64,000 nucleotides of DNA, from assembly GCF_037031285.1 (NCBI RefSeq), contig NZ_JAYEZO010000001.1:1178001-1242000 (forward strand), given 5' to 3'. This document shows, in pieces, positions 35,724 to 45,573 of this stretch. Under the pieces are notes generated by a model that worked only from the letters and a program-made list of their open reading frames with translations, had not been told where the DNA came from and searched no databases. The position numbers were made by a program, and so were the translations under genes. Origin of the DNA: Halobellus sp. LT62. Its GTDB lineage: Archaea > Halobacteriota > Halobacteria > Halobacteriales > Haloferacaceae. Numbering within the stretch: position 1 is the first letter of the stretch; each line of letters starts with the position of its first letter.

Positions 35724-36365
35724 ATGCGTGAGTTCGTCTTCGCTCTCGAATTTGAACCTGAAGCTAATCCTCTTGCCGATATCCTAGCGGAGTGTCTAGA
35801 GACTCGCCTCCGTTCGTTATCCTGCCACGTCACCGCAGATACCCTCTAGCGTGTGGATCGCGTTACTGGCCCTGAAGACGCCCTTGACGCCGTTACTACG
35901 GCTGATTATTACGCCGACTGTCTCGTACGACGGGACTGCGGAGGCGAATGGGAACGCGAACACTCGACCGCTTCCCTGAGACGCTCATCCTCTACTCCTA
36001 CTGGAACCGAACCCAGTCCTGTACGCCGATCCCCCATCTCGCGCTCGAACACTTCGGCGACGGGCTCATCTTTGAGACGACGTGGCACGACCGCCGGTAT
36101 CAATGGCGGTTCGTCCTTTCGGGCGACGTCCAGAACTTCCGGACCTGGTGGGAGGAGATCCTCGCGCAGGTCGAACTCGTCGCCGACGATCTCTTCGAGT
36201 TTATCCGCGACGCGCAGGACATCGAGTTCGATTTCTCGGAGCTTCCGTTCACTGTCACGGAGTTCTACAGTCTGCTCGGCTTCCCGGACTACCTAGCCGA
36301 GCGCGTCGAACGAGCCTACGAAGAGCAGTTGGAAGCGGACGGTGACGACGGAGCGCAGGCGTCAC
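35724..36365 (+). pseudogene. Bacterio-opsin-activator-like protein, amber and frameshift
   Basis: The frame from 35724 (MREFVFALEFEPEANPLADIL) has TAG at 35847-35849 between DTL and RVDRVTGPEDALD, where relatives have Trp (LWRVD). It shifts near 35955 and continues FPETLILYSYWNRTQ and HLALEHFGDGLIFETTWHDRRYQWRF. The opening resembles haloarchaeal Bat-type HTH regulators. The later part (WWEEILAQVELVADDLFEFI to YEEQLEADGD) may be a different gene joined here. Not functional as it stands. Confidence 0.5.
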
Positions 36366-36449
36366 TCGCCTGCGTGACTTCGCGTCCTGTTTTTCGTGCC
36401 CCCCGGAGAGAGCGAAGGCCCCTTCGAAGGCCCTCAGAGGTGACTTTCA

Positions 36450-36797
36450 GTGAGTCAACAACAGAGTCCCGACAACGTCTCGATCGACGACATTCCGGTC
36501 GATATCGACAACACGCAATCAGCGGAAATCGACCCCACCGACGTCCCCGACAAAATCGAGTCCATCACCCGTGGGCTCGCTGGTGAACAGCCGCCGACGG
36601 ATCCCATAGTGTTTCTCAAAGCGGCTCGCTGGTGGTATCTACACGGCAAGGGCGGCACGGATCTCGCCTTCCAATGGGCCATCGAGTGGGCACGTCACCT
36701 TGCGACCGACACGCCCAGCGATGTCGAACGGTTCGACGAGTTCCTCGAGTACCTCGTCACGGTCGGCTTCGCTGAGGAGCGATCAACGCTTCGCTAA
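36450..36797 (+). CDS. Conserved haloarchaeal accessory protein, unknown function
   Basis: A 115-residue acidic protein starting with GTG (VSQQQSPDNVSIDDIPVDID). The core KAARWWYLHGKGGTDLAFQWAIEWARHLATDTPSDVERFDEFLEYL is helical and aromatic-rich with no known catalytic motif. I know this pattern from haloarchaeal plasmid-like regions, often near ArdC-like genes, as here. It is intact, unlike its upstream neighbour. Confidence 0.6.
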   Translation: MSQQQSPDNVSIDDIPVDIDNTQSAEIDPTDVPDKIESITRGLAGEQPPTDPIVFLKAARWWYLHGKGGTDLAFQWAIEWARHLATDTPSDVERFDEFLEYLVTVGFAEERSTLR

Positions 36798-36944
36798 TCA
36801 GATCTCGTAGCACGCAACATCTTCAGCACCGCAAGTTGGACACTCATCAGCATTCTCTGAGAGTGTCTCCCCACAGTTTCGGCACTCCCACAGGGTCGAT
36901 GACTCTCCTTCAACGGCCCTGCGGAGTGTACTCAAAATTCCCAT
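36798..36944 (-). CDS. 48-residue zinc-ribbon mini-protein
   Basis: An intact short gene, ATG at 36944 to TGA at 36798-36800, encoding MGILSTLRRAVEGES, then WECRNCGETL and DECPTCGAEDV. Two CxxC knuckles form a rubredoxin- or rubrerythrin-like zinc site. Haloarchaea carry many such one-domain zinc mini-proteins, some linked to stress or motility. It abuts the stop of the convergent gene on the plus strand with no spacer. Confidence 0.65.
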   Translation of the reverse strand: MGILSTLRRAVEGESSTLWECRNCGETLSENADECPTCGAEDVACYEI

Positions 36945-37100
36945 CCGAGCGAGATGAGGTTCCCTCGGTTGTTAACACTATCCTCTAATTGCCACCCCTA
37001 CTTAAACAGCATTCGCGGAGAGCTGTTTCTGCTGCGCCTCTGAGGGGTGCAGCGCTGTCTGAACTGATGCAGTCGCCGTGACCTCGATTCGGTGAACACA

Positions 37101-38033
37101 ATGGCTACGACCAGTGACTCGTCGGTCTCCTTCGAGCAGACCGACACACGATCCGACGAGATGAACAGCACCACCGAACAGTGGATCGACGACCTCATCG
37201 CCGGCGTCGACGACGCGCAGGCCAGCGAAGAGTTCCAGGAGTGGCTTGACGTCCAGAGTCGGTTCCACGACTACTCCTACCGGAACACGCTCCTTATCAA
37301 GCGCCAGTGTCCCGAGGCGACCCGGGTGGCGGGCTATCGGACGTGGCAGGAGGAGTTCGACCGTCACGTCCAAGAAGGTGAATCAGCTATCTGGATCTGG
37401 GCGCCAATCATCACGAAGCAGTGCTCTGAATGCGAGAACTCGCCGAGCTACCACGAGGACAATGGCTGTGAGTACGACGAGACGCCGCCCGAGGAGTGGT
37501 CCGAGGGCCTCGTCGGGTTCAAGCCCGCGCCGGTGTTCGACATCTCCCAGACCGAGGGAGAGCCGCTTCCCGACCTCGACACGGAAGCGACCGGGGACGC
37601 CGGCGACCTAGTTTCCCAGTTGACTGCCGCTGCTGATGAGCTCGGCGTGACGGTCCGGATCGTTCCCGACGAAGACTGGACCCACGGGGAGGCGAAGGGC
37701 ATCTGTGAGCAGCTGAGTCTCGTCGATATGCAACCGCGGGTCGAGGTGCGTGATCGGGAGAATGATGCCGATCTTGCGCGGACGTTGATCCACGAGTACC
37801 CCCACGCCCTGCTTCACTTCGACGTCGACGACGACACCGTGCGGTCGAAACGCGTAGTCGAGGCCGAGGCGGTCGCCTACGCCGTCGGGCGCTACTGCGG
37901 GCTGGATACCAGTGGGTCGGTGTTCTACTTGGCCGCGTGGGAGGCGGATGATCCGGAGGTCATTCGCGACCGTTTCGGGCGGATCAGTCGGACAGTAGAA
38001 GATCTCATTTACGTGCTCGAAGACGACACCTAA
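37101..38033 (+). CDS. ArdC-like antirestriction protein with zincin domain
   Basis: About 310 residues from the ATG at 37101 (an in-frame GTG at 37092 is possible). Residues about 20-120 resemble the ArdC N-terminal ssDNA-binding domain (FQEWLDVQSRFHDYSYRNTLLIKRQCPEATRVAGYRTWQ pattern split by inserts). Residues about 180-260 hold an ImmA/IrrE-type metalloprotease with HEYPH (HExxH) and a downstream EAEAVAYAVG helix supplying the third ligand. Such proteins travel on plasmids and integrative elements. A four-Cys insert near residue 115-130 may bind zinc. Confidence 0.7.
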   Translation: MATTSDSSVSFEQTDTRSDEMNSTTEQWIDDLIAGVDDAQASEEFQEWLDVQSRFHDYSYRNTLLIKRQCPEATRVAGYRTWQEEFDRHVQEGESAIWIWAPIITKQCSECENSPSYHEDNGCEYDETPPEEWSEGLVGFKPAPVFDISQTEGEPLPDLDTEATGDAGDLVSQLTAAADELGVTVRIVPDEDWTHGEAKGICEQLSLVDMQPRVEVRDRENDADLARTLIHEYPHALLHFDVDDDTVRSKRVVEAEAVAYAVGRYCGLDTSGSVFYLAAWEADDPEVIRDRFGRISRTVEDLIYVLEDDT

Positions 38034-38037
38034 ATCG

Positions 38038-38078
38038 TTAACCAACATCCTGTTCTAAGTCTCAATTTCGTTGGTTAA
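38038..38078. repeat. TTAACCAAC/GTTGGTTAA inverted-repeat element, copy 2
   Basis: The nine-base arms and 23-base spacer are the same as at 12736-12776, while the spacer sequence differs (about 8 of 23 bases match). It starts five bases after the ArdC-like stop codon. Confidence 0.6.
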
Positions 38079-38145
38079 GCCTGTTTGTCTCCGTTATCCG
38101 TGGCAGTCGCAAGCTAAAGCAGGCCCGAGTTCAGATTCCATAGAA

Positions 38146-38215
38146 GTAAACTCCCCCATCCTACTCGCTCGCTTCGCTCACTCAGTGAGGAAGAGGCCTT
38201 AGCGCTCCCAATTGG
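38146..38215 (-). mobile_element. PATE (palindrome-associated element), minus orientation
   Basis: A 70-bp non-coding element matching the joined ends of the tnpB element at 60709-62225. Read on the minus strand it follows TTAC, carries GCGCTAAGG and a hairpin of GAGCGAAGCGAGCGAG, and ends GTAGGATGGGGGAGTTTAC. It has no gene, so it would depend on a transposase supplied elsewhere. Confidence 0.6.
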
Positions 38216-38583
38216 GTAAAACAGGTCCGTATCGGGACCTCCGATACCGAGCTGTCGGTTCTGGGTAGAGGGAATTCAGTCGATACACCCTCTGTCATAG
38301 TAGGTCTCCGCTTGTGAATATCAGTATATCTATTTTTATTTAAATACATCATAATGAATGGAGGACAGAACGGAACCTCCACACCGCCGTCAGAGTGAAA
38401 GGCATCGCAAATATCTCGAGGGAATTGAGAAAACCACTGGACAAGTCGGGGATACAACGTGGAAATCACGAGAGGGAAGTTGAATGATTCCGCAAATCTA
38501 TACTCACAGGGTAGATAACTCACTATACATACCAATTTAGAAATTATTATTATTCCCTGATAAAAGTCCCATAGCGGGACGGT
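38216..38583. other. Intergenic region, AT-rich
   Basis: Between the PATE and the end of the lpd gene. A minus-strand open frame fills part of it (38182-38535), but its composition looks random and I do not support it. No RNA or promoter is evident. Confidence 0.35.
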
Positions 38584-39993
38584 TCAGCGGTTGAGCGTGT
38601 GGATCGCCAGATCCAGTTCGTTGGCTGCGGCTTCTCGGATCGCTTCCGAGAGCGTCGGGTGTGGGTGGATCACTTCGGAGAGTTCGGCAGTCGTCAGTCC
38701 CTCCTCGACAGCGAGCGTGATTTCTGAGATCAGCTCCGATGCCTCCGGGCCGACGATTTGCCCGCCGAGCACAACGCCGTCGTCGCCGCTTACGAGACGG
38801 ACGAATCCATCGGTGTGACCCGTCGTGAGCGCACGTCCGCTGGCGCGCATCGGGAACTCTCCGACTGAGACGCTGTGGTCGGTTTCTTCAGCCACCGCTT
38901 CGGTCAGCCCAACCGTCGCGATCTCCGGGGAAGTAAATACGACGGAGGGGATCGCACGGTCTCCAGCGGAAGAGTCCTGACCGGCAATCTCTGCGGCGGC
39001 GATCTCACCCTCCATAGACCCGACGTGCGCGAGCATCGGTTCGCCCGCCAAGTCACCGACTGCGAACACGTGATCAACATCCGTGCGCCCGTACTCGTCC
39101 GTTGGAACGAACCCGTCCTCGTCCTGTTCGAGACCGATCCGGTCTAGATCCATCGTATCGGTCACAGGATTCCGACCCACTGCGACGAGTACCGCGTCCG
39201 CAACGTACTCTCGACGGTCGCCGCTGTCGACGTCTTCCGTAGCGACCGAGACACCCTCCCCAGTCGGGCGACACGCCGAGGCGAGTTCGCCATAGTTCAC
39301 CTCGATTCCGAGATCGGACGCTGCCGACGCGACCGGCGCGACCACATCCGAGGAGAACACGGGCATCATCGAATCGAGCGCCTCCACGACGGTAATGTCG
39401 ACGCCCAGTTTCGCGAACAGCATCGCGAGCTCCATCCCGATGTAGCCTGCGCCGACGACCACCAAACTGTCCGGCAGTTCGTCGAGCGCCAGCGCATCTT
39501 TGGCATCGAGCACCCCGGGCCGATCGAACTCGAACCCCGGGAGTTCGATCGGACAGCTGCCCGTCGCCAACACGGCGTGCTCGAAGGTGAGTTGCTTCGG
39601 CTCGCCGTCCAGTCTCTCGATCCGGACCGAATGCTCGTCCTCGAAGGCTGCGCGCCCTTCGATGATCGAGACGCCGTTGGCCCTGCAGAGCTTCCCGACG
39701 TTCCAGTTCATATTTCGGACGACGTCGTCTTTCCATTCGACCATCCGCCCGAACTCGACGTCTATCTCGGCCGTGATCCCCATCTGCGATCCGGTTCGCG
39801 CCTCGTGGACGACGTCAGCTGCCGATATCAACGCCTTCGAGGGGATACAGCCGCGGTTGAGACAGGTCCCTCCCAAAGTATTCATCTCGACGAGCGTCAC
39901 GTCAAGGTCGTATTGTGCCGCTCGGATCGCGGCAACGTACCCCGCCGGACCGCCGCCCACGACGAGGACACCCGTGTCGAATTCCTCACTCAT
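38584..39993 (-). CDS. lpdA: Dihydrolipoyl dehydrogenase
   Basis: A 469-residue FAD/NAD disulfide reductase, the L-protein. The FAD motif VVGGGPAGYVAA begins near residue 10, the redox disulfide is in GGTCLNRGCIPSK, and the C-terminal HPHPTLSEAIREAA provides the His-Glu dyad. It reoxidises the dihydrolipoyl arm of GcvH, producing NADH. The ATG at 39993 is chosen; upstream codons lie inside gcvPB, which it overlaps by eight bases. Last gene of the gcv operon; a dedicated lpd in the operon is notable because haloarchaea usually also keep one with their 2-oxoacid dehydrogenase genes. Confidence 0.92.
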   Translation of the reverse strand: MSEEFDTGVLVVGGGPAGYVAAIRAAQYDLDVTLVEMNTLGGTCLNRGCIPSKALISAADVVHEARTGSQMGITAEIDVEFGRMVEWKDDVVRNMNWNVGKLCRANGVSIIEGRAAFEDEHSVRIERLDGEPKQLTFEHAVLATGSCPIELPGFEFDRPGVLDAKDALALDELPDSLVVVGAGYIGMELAMLFAKLGVDITVVEALDSMMPVFSSDVVAPVASAASDLGIEVNYGELASACRPTGEGVSVATEDVDSGDRREYVADAVLVAVGRNPVTDTMDLDRIGLEQDEDGFVPTDEYGRTDVDHVFAVGDLAGEPMLAHVGSMEGEIAAAEIAGQDSSAGDRAIPSVVFTSPEIATVGLTEAVAEETDHSVSVGEFPMRASGRALTTGHTDGFVRLVSGDDGVVLGGQIVGPEASELISEITLAVEEGLTTAELSEVIHPHPTLSEAIREAAANELDLAIHTLNR

Positions 39994-41428
39994 CGTGGCC
40001 CTCCACGTCCCGCCACGAGAGTCGCGGGTTCCGTGCGGCACTCAGTTGGTCGATGCGCGCTGCGGCGGTCGTCGTGGGTGTCTCAGAGAGTTCCTCTGTG
40101 GTCTTCCGATCCGTCGCGGCGAACGCCGCTGCCAACACATCGAGTTGGTCCTTGCTCAGCGCCTCCGTGGGCTCGGTCATCAGCGCCTCGTCTACGATCT
40201 CGGGCCACTTCGTCGTCGGGGGATGGACCCCCTCGTCGAGCATTCCCTTCGCGAACTCCGCGGCGTCGACGTCTCCGGCGCTGGCGACGAACTCGTGGTG
40301 GAACGGCCCGTACGGGATGTCAAGATCGATCTGGGAGGCGAGGTAGTTCGCGTTCAGAACGGCCATCGCCGATGTATCTTTAAGTCCGCCATCACCGAGT
40401 CTGGAGATGTACGCGTAGGTCTTAAGCAACACCAGCCAGTTGCCGTGGAACCCGTGAACCTTTCCGATGCTCTCGGCGGGCTCGTAGAACTCGAAGGATC
40501 CGTCTTCGGTCTCGCGGACGTGTGGATCGGGGAGGAACTCGGTAAGCTCTTCGACGACGCCAATCGGTCCGGCCCCCGGGCCGCCGCCGCCGTGCGGCGA
40601 CGCGAACGTCTTGTGCACGTTGTAGTGCATAATATCGAAGCCCATATCACCGGGACGGGCCCGCCCGAGCAGCGCGTTGAGATTCGCACCGTCGTAATAG
40701 AGCAAACCGCCGGCGTCGTGGACGATCTCCGCAATCTCCTCGATGTCCCGCTCGAACACGCCGACAGTGTTGGGATTCGTCAGCATCAGCGCTGCCGTCG
40801 AATCGTACACGGCCTCTTCGAGCGCATCGACTGGGACGCGTCCGTCCTCGTCGCTCGGAAGTTCGACGACGTCATAGCCGGCCATCGCCGCGCTTGCGAA
40901 GTTCGTTCCGTGCGCAGACGAGGGCACGATCACCTCGCGACGCTCACCGTCCTCGCCATTCGATCGGTGATAGGCGCGCGCCACGAGCAGCCCGGTGAAC
41001 TCCCCCGCCGCCCCGGCGGGCGGTTGCAGGGTGGCGGTCTCCATCCCGCCGATCTCCGCCAGATAGTTCTGTAGTCCATAGAGGACCGCGAGGGTCCCCT
41101 GGGCGTATTCGTCGGGACGGTCGGGATGGATCGCCCCGTTTTCCAACGCGGCGACGTCCTCGATGAACTTCGGGTTGTACTTCATCGTGCAGCTCCCCAG
41201 GGGGTAGGGCCCGTGTTCGACCGAGTAGGTCATCTGCGAGAGCCGCGTGTAGTGGCTCGCGACTTCGGGTTCGGCCGGTTCGGGAAGCGTCAGCTCGTCG
41301 CGAACCAGTTCGTCGGGGAGGTCGACGTCGTAGGTGACTGTCTGGGTCCGCTTTTCGGACAGGAGCGGTTCGTTGACCTCCTCGCTGTTGTCGGTCTTAC
41401 GGTCCCAGGACGCCTGTCGATAGTTCAT
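39986..41428 (-). CDS. gcvPB: Glycine dehydrogenase (decarboxylating) subunit 2
   Basis: A 480-residue PLP subunit of the split P-protein. The PLP lysine lies in [16 protein letters not shown], and [15 protein letters not shown] and [16 protein letters not shown] are typical blocks. Together with GcvPA it decarboxylates glycine and transfers the aminomethyl group to lipoyl-GcvH. The ATG at 41428 overlaps the gcvPA stop by four bases (ATGA), showing coupling. Confidence 0.93.
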   Translation of the reverse strand: MNYRQASWDRKTDNSEEVNEPLLSEKRTQTVTYDVDLPDELVRDELTLPEPAEPEVASHYTRLSQMTYSVEHGPYPLGSCTMKYNPKFIEDVAALENGAIHPDRPDEYAQGTLAVLYGLQNYLAEIGGMETATLQPPAGAAGEFTGLLVARAYHRSNGEDGERREVIVPSSAHGTNFASAAMAGYDVVELPSDEDGRVPVDALEEAVYDSTAALMLTNPNTVGVFERDIEEIAEIVHDAGGLLYYDGANLNALLGRARPGDMGFDIMHYNVHKTFASPHGGGGPGAGPIGVVEELTEFLPDPHVRETEDGSFEFYEPAESIGKVHGFHGNWLVLLKTYAYISRLGDGGLKDTSAMAVLNANYLASQIDLDIPYGPFHHEFVASAGDVDAAEFAKGMLDEGVHPPTTKWPEIVDEALMTEPTEALSKDQLDVLAAAFAATDRKTTEELSETPTTTAAARIDQLSAARNPRLSWRDVEGHDE

Positions 41429-42792
41429 ACGAGCACCTCCCTGACGGCCGCGACCAGGTCGTCCACTGCGTCGCTGTTGGTCTCCGTGACGCACACTTGG
41501 ATCTCGAACTCCCCGAGCTCGTGGACGAGGAAGCCCCGGTCCGCCAGTTCGTCGACCACTTCAGTGGCGGGGCGCTCCGTGCGCGCGACGAACTCGCGGA
41601 AGTGGTGGCGATCGTCGACCGGGGCCGAAGCGCCGTCGACGTCGTCGAGTCGAGCCGCGGCCTCGGCGGCCTGCGTCAGGGACTCCTCAGCGAGAGCCGC
41701 CAACCCCGTCGCACCCAACGAGGCGATGTGGATCGCCGTTCGGAGCGCGACCCACGCCTGGTTCGTACAGATGTTCGACGTGGCCCGTTCCTTCCGGATG
41801 TGCTGTTCTCTGGTCTGGAGGGTCAGCGTGTACGCACGCCGTCCATCAGCCGTCTCGCTCGTTCCCACGAGCCGTCCGGGAACCTGTCGCAGATACGCCT
41901 CTTTGACGGCGAACAGGCCGAGTCCCATTCCGTAGCTGGCTGAGAGGCCGAGGACGCTCGCATCGCCGATGACGATGTCCGCGCCCACCGCAGCCGGCTC
42001 CTTCAGCACCGCCAGTGCGACGGGATCCGATCCGAGACAGAACGCCGCCTCGTGGTCGTCCGAGAGAGTCGCGATCGCCGACAGTTTCTCCTCGATAGCA
42101 CCCCGGGCAGTCGGTGATTCAGCGTACACCATCACGACGTCCTCGTCGATCAGGCCCGAGAGCGCTTCGAGGTCGGTGTTCCCTGCGTCCAGCGGATAGG
42201 TCTCGACCGTCAGTTCCGCGCCGTCGGCGTGATTTTCCAACACGCTGCGGCGCTCCGAGCGGATGGTCTCGGGGACGAGTACCCGCGACCCGCTGGTCTC
42301 CCGAACGCGCGCGGCGAGTGTGGCCGCCTCGCCGAGCGCGGTCGCGGCGTCGTACATCGAGCAGTTGGCGACGTCCAGTCCGGTCAGTTCGACGATCATC
42401 GACTGGAACTCGAAGAGCGCCTGGAGGAATCCCTGCGACGTCTCCGGCTGGTACTGCGTGTAGGAGGTCAGAAACTCCGAACGCAGAGAGAGGTAGTCGA
42501 CGACCGACGGCACGTAATGATCGTAGTGGCCGCGCCCGAGGAATTCGGTCCGGTCCGCGTTCCGTCCGAGCAGGCCCTCGATCTCGCTTCTGACCTCGTA
42601 CTCCGATTTCGCCTCGATATCAAAGTCACCCCGGAACGTGACCGCCTCCGGGACGTCGAACAGTTCTTCTACGCTGTCGGCACCGGTCGCCGAGAGCATC
42701 GCCTCTACGTCCTCCGGCGTCTGTGGAGCGAAGGGGCTCGGTTCGTCCGGGTCGTGCGACAGGTCCGTTTCGTCGTGCTGTATTCGTTGCAT
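41425..42792 (-). CDS. gcvPA: Glycine dehydrogenase (decarboxylating) subunit 1
   Basis: A 455-residue alpha subunit of the split archaeal P-protein. Recognisable blocks are [32 protein letters not shown] and the [13 protein letters not shown] segment. It has the PLP fold but not the PLP lysine, which lies in GcvPB. An N-terminal extension of about 25 residues is Asp-rich. It follows gcvH with five bases between. Confidence 0.93.
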   Translation of the reverse strand: MQRIQHDETDLSHDPDEPSPFAPQTPEDVEAMLSATGADSVEELFDVPEAVTFRGDFDIEAKSEYEVRSEIEGLLGRNADRTEFLGRGHYDHYVPSVVDYLSLRSEFLTSYTQYQPETSQGFLQALFEFQSMIVELTGLDVANCSMYDAATALGEAATLAARVRETSGSRVLVPETIRSERRSVLENHADGAELTVETYPLDAGNTDLEALSGLIDEDVVMVYAESPTARGAIEEKLSAIATLSDDHEAAFCLGSDPVALAVLKEPAAVGADIVIGDASVLGLSASYGMGLGLFAVKEAYLRQVPGRLVGTSETADGRRAYTLTLQTREQHIRKERATSNICTNQAWVALRTAIHIASLGATGLAALAEESLTQAAEAAARLDDVDGASAPVDDRHHFREFVARTERPATEVVDELADRGFLVHELGEFEIQVCVTETNSDAVDDLVAAVREVLV

Positions 42793-42797
42793 TGTCG

Positions 42798-43172
42798 TTA
42801 TTCGATCTGCTCGCGGTATTCGTCGACGTCGAGCGCGTCGTCGGGTACTTCTCCATCGATTTCGAAGAGCCAGCCCTCACCGTACGGATCGGTGTTGAGC
42901 AGTTCCGGTTGATCGAGAACGTTGTCGTTGGCCGCGGTCACGGCCCCGGAAATCGGCGTGTAGATGTCCGAGACCGCTTTGATGCTCTCGACGACGGCGC
43001 AGGCCGTCCCACTTTCGAGAGATTCGCCCTCCTCCGGGAGTTCGACGAACACGACGTCGCCGAGTTCGTCCTGCGCGAAGTCGGTGATCCCGATCCGCCG
43101 GACGTCTCCGTGGTCGTCGATCCATTCGTGTGAGTCGGTGTACTGTAAGTCGTCGGGCGTCTCGTTCGTCAT
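42798..43172 (-). CDS. gcvH: Glycine cleavage system H protein
   Basis: A 124-residue lipoyl carrier. The lipoylated lysine is Lys65 in VESIKAVSD, flanked by the [12 protein letters not shown] and [12 protein letters not shown] hairpins of the barrel. It shuttles the aminomethyl group between the P- and T-proteins and passes electrons to Lpd. It lies 69 bases downstream of gcvT and directly before gcvPA. Confidence 0.95.
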   Translation of the reverse strand: MTNETPDDLQYTDSHEWIDDHGDVRRIGITDFAQDELGDVVFVELPEEGESLESGTACAVVESIKAVSDIYTPISGAVTAANDNVLDQPELLNTDPYGEGWLFEIDGEVPDDALDVDEYREQIE

Positions 43173-43241
43173 TGTTTCTGATATTCGCTGAGTGCGTTGT
43201 TCGTCATCGTTTCTGTCGATGTTGAGGGAAGTCGGTGTGCG

Positions 43242-44339
43242 TTACTCGCCACACGATTCGAGGAACGGCGTGTCGACAACGGTCGCATCGACGGACCGAT
43301 CGCGGATCGAGATCGAGAGATCCGTGCCGGAAGATGCGAATTCGGCGTCGACGTATCCAAGTGCGATCGGGACTCCGAGCGTGGGACTCATCGTCCCGCT
43401 CGTCACCTGACCCGCGGGGGCGCCGCCTGAGCTTATTTGGTGTTCGTGACGAGCGATCGCTCGCTCCTCGAGGCGGAGTCCGACAATCCGCTCGTCGATT
43501 CCTTCTTTTTGGGTCTGTTCCAAGGCCGAACGACCGACAAAATCCCCGCTATCGAGGTCGACAGCGAATCCGATATCGGCCTCGAAGGGATCGTGAGGTT
43601 CGTCCTCGGGATCGAAGTCCTGCCCGGAGAGTAGCAGTCCCGCCTCGAGCCGGAGGGTGTCTCTGGCCCCGAGCCCACAGCGCTGCACGTCGTCGAACAG
43701 GCGGTCGATCGCTGTCGCATCTTCACCCGGAAACAGGATCTCGACGCCGCCTTCACCGGTGTATCCCGTACGAGCGACGAGACACTCGACCTCGCCGACC
43801 GATGTTTCCTCCAAGGCAAACGGTTCCAGTTTATCGATTTGTTCGTCCGCCTCATCGTCGACCCGCTCTACTGCATCGGGCCCCTGGACCGCGATCATTC
43901 CGGTCTCCGTAGTTCGGTTCTCGAGGGAGACATCGAGACTCCAACGGACGGCGTATTCGCGCAGTCGACCGTACAGTTCCTCGTCGTGGCCGGCGTTCGG
44001 AACGACGACGTACTCGCTCTCGTTCGGGTGATCGTACACGACGATGTCGTCGAGCATCACGCCGTCAGACCGGAGAAAGCACGAGTACTGTGCCTCGCCG
44101 GGTTCGAGTCCTCGAACGTCGCTCGGAATGAGTCGATGCAACAACGTCTCCGCATCGGGTCCGTCGACAGCCAGCTGCCCCATATGGCTCACGTCGAACA
44201 ATCCGACACCCTCCCGGACGGCTCGATGCTCCTCCCGGATCGAGTCGAACGAGACCGGCATCTCCCACCCGCCGAAGTCGGTGAAGTCCGCACCCGCTCG
44301 ACGGTGAGATTCATACAGCGATGTTCGCTTGGATATCAC
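43242..44339 (-). CDS. gcvT: Aminomethyltransferase (glycine cleavage T protein)
   Basis: A 365-residue tetrahydrofolate-dependent T-protein. It opens with SLYESHRRAGADFTDFGGWEMPV, has VGLFDVSHMGQL, and the folate-site block ARTGYTGEGGVEI. It releases ammonia and forms methylene-THF. It is the first gene of the operon; a TATA-like element lies at 44361-44370. The whole operon (T-H-PA-PB-L) is complete, so glycine can be fully oxidised. Its location beside a folate-linked demethylase gene 14 kb away is discussed under findings. Confidence 0.94.
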   Translation of the reverse strand: MISKRTSLYESHRRAGADFTDFGGWEMPVSFDSIREEHRAVREGVGLFDVSHMGQLAVDGPDAETLLHRLIPSDVRGLEPGEAQYSCFLRSDGVMLDDIVVYDHPNESEYVVVPNAGHDEELYGRLREYAVRWSLDVSLENRTTETGMIAVQGPDAVERVDDEADEQIDKLEPFALEETSVGEVECLVARTGYTGEGGVEILFPGEDATAIDRLFDDVQRCGLGARDTLRLEAGLLLSGQDFDPEDEPHDPFEADIGFAVDLDSGDFVGRSALEQTQKEGIDERIVGLRLEERAIARHEHQISSGGAPAGQVTSGTMSPTLGVPIALGYVDAEFASSGTDLSISIRDRSVDATVVDTPFLESCGE

Positions 44340-44360
44340 AACCCACAGAATACAACTGCA

Positions 44361-44370
44361 AGTATTTATT
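44361..44370 (-). promoter_or_regulatory. TATA box for the gcv operon
   Basis: AATAAATACT on the minus strand, 22-31 bases before the gcvT start. Confidence 0.45.
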
Positions 44371-44770
44371 CGTTTTTAACCTAAATGATCGCCCATTCAT
44401 TGTATTAGATCCCGATATATTTCGTTATATGTGAATAGAAGTGGCCAGTCGTCGACACACTCCGACCCCGATCACGGTCCATTCGAATAGATGCCGGGAT
44501 CAGACTCGACAGTCCGTAAGAGGCGTATATCCAGCGAGAACGCGCGTCCGACCGATCAGGTTCGCCGATCGTCGTCTCGTCGAGGCCGAGACGGAGTTCG
44601 CTCCTGCGGAATCGAGAAAGTACACATCTTGGTTCGATAGTGCCCGGAGAGGACCCAATTACAAATTTATCGACCGATTGGTGACCAACGCGTGATTATT
44701 CCAGTCGTGAGCACTTTCAATCCCCCGGGCCCGCACTTCGAGACGACATATTAATTCGCCCCTCGTGAAT

Positions 44771-44780
44771 ATTTATATAG
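44771..44780 (+). promoter_or_regulatory. TATA box for iclR 2
   Basis: ATTTATATAG, 23-32 bases before the GTG at 44803; consistent with a near-leaderless transcript. Confidence 0.5.
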
Positions 44781-44802
44781 ATCACTCACGAACGATGAAT
44801 CT

Positions 44803-45573
44803 GTGCCAGAACACGGACGCGAACTGACGACGACCGCCACCTCGCTCCGGGTCATCGACGCGATCGACCAACAGGAGGGAGCCCGAATGAGCGAGATCGC
44901 CACGGAGCTGGAGCTGGCCAACAGTACCGTCCACGCGCACCTGACGACGCTACGTAACCACGAACTCGTCGTGAAGGAGGGCAACGAGTTCCACCTCGGC
45001 ATCAAGCTCTTTCACCTCGGCGAACAGGCGCGACACCGGAAGCCCGAGTACGAGATAGTGCGGCGGCACGCTCACGAACTGAGCAACCGCCTCAACGAGG
45101 AGGTAGCGTTCGCCATCACCGAGCACGGCCGGTCGGTCATCATCTTCGACGAGAACAACGACCCCGCGAAGGAGGGGTTCCAAGTGGGACGGTACTTCCA
45201 TATGCACAACTCCGCGAGTGGAAAGGCGATGCTCGCAGAGTGGTCTCGCGAGCGCGTCGACGAGGTGCTCGATCGGTGGGGGCTCCCCAAGGAAACGGAG
45301 AACACTATCCAGAACGCAGTGGAACTCTACGAAGAACTGGAGCGGACCCGCGAACGCGGCTACGCGCTCAACCGACAGGAGGCGCTCGAGGGGTTGATGG
45401 CCGTCGGGATGGCCATAACGAGCCCAGACGGGAGCGTACTGGGTTCTCTGGACGTGTCGGGACCGCCGTACCGCCTCTCCGAAGAACAGATCGTCCCGGA
45501 GTTACGTGAGGCCGTAACTCAAATTGAACGGGAGATCGCATCCCGGTATGGACCGGATGATCGCGATCAGTAG
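44803..45573 (+). CDS. IclR family transcriptional regulator 2
   Basis: A 256-residue regulator starting with GTG. The winged helix occupies about residues 9-65 (MSEIATELELANSTVHAHLTTL). The effector domain has FHMHNSASGKAMLAEWSRERVDEVLDRWGLP and LMAVGMAITSPDGSVLGSLDVSG. It overlaps the convergent NTF2-like gene by seven bases. Candidate targets are the SnoaL/ALDH genes to its right or the divergent gcv operon to its left. No GTGTAC-core motif is seen next to this one. Confidence 0.9.
   Translation: MPEHGRELTTTATSLRVIDAIDQQEGARMSEIATELELANSTVHAHLTTLRNHELVVKEGNEFHLGIKLFHLGEQARHRKPEYEIVRRHAHELSNRLNEEVAFAITEHGRSVIIFDENNDPAKEGFQVGRYFHMHNSASGKAMLAEWSRERVDEVLDRWGLPKETENTIQNAVELYEELERTRERGYALNRQEALEGLMAVGMAITSPDGSVLGSLDVSGPPYRLSEEQIVPELREAVTQIEREIASRYGPDDRDQ

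Larger units (their letters stand above)
44340..44802. other. Divergent intergenic region between gcvT and iclR
   Basis: About 460 bases with promoters at both ends and no supported gene. A plus-strand open frame at 44441-44695 is Arg-rich and lacks any recognisable pattern. An IclR gene divergent from gcvT could make this a shared control region. Confidence 0.45.

Noticed and set aside
38182-38535. A 117-codon minus-strand frame downstream of the ArdC-like gene.
   Set aside because: It overlaps the PATE hairpin, has mixed random composition and no family resemblance.
39500-41074. A 524-codon plus-strand open frame opposite lpd and gcvPB.
   Set aside because: The opposite strand carries unmistakable GcvPB and Lpd motifs; the long frame is a by-product of high third-position GC.
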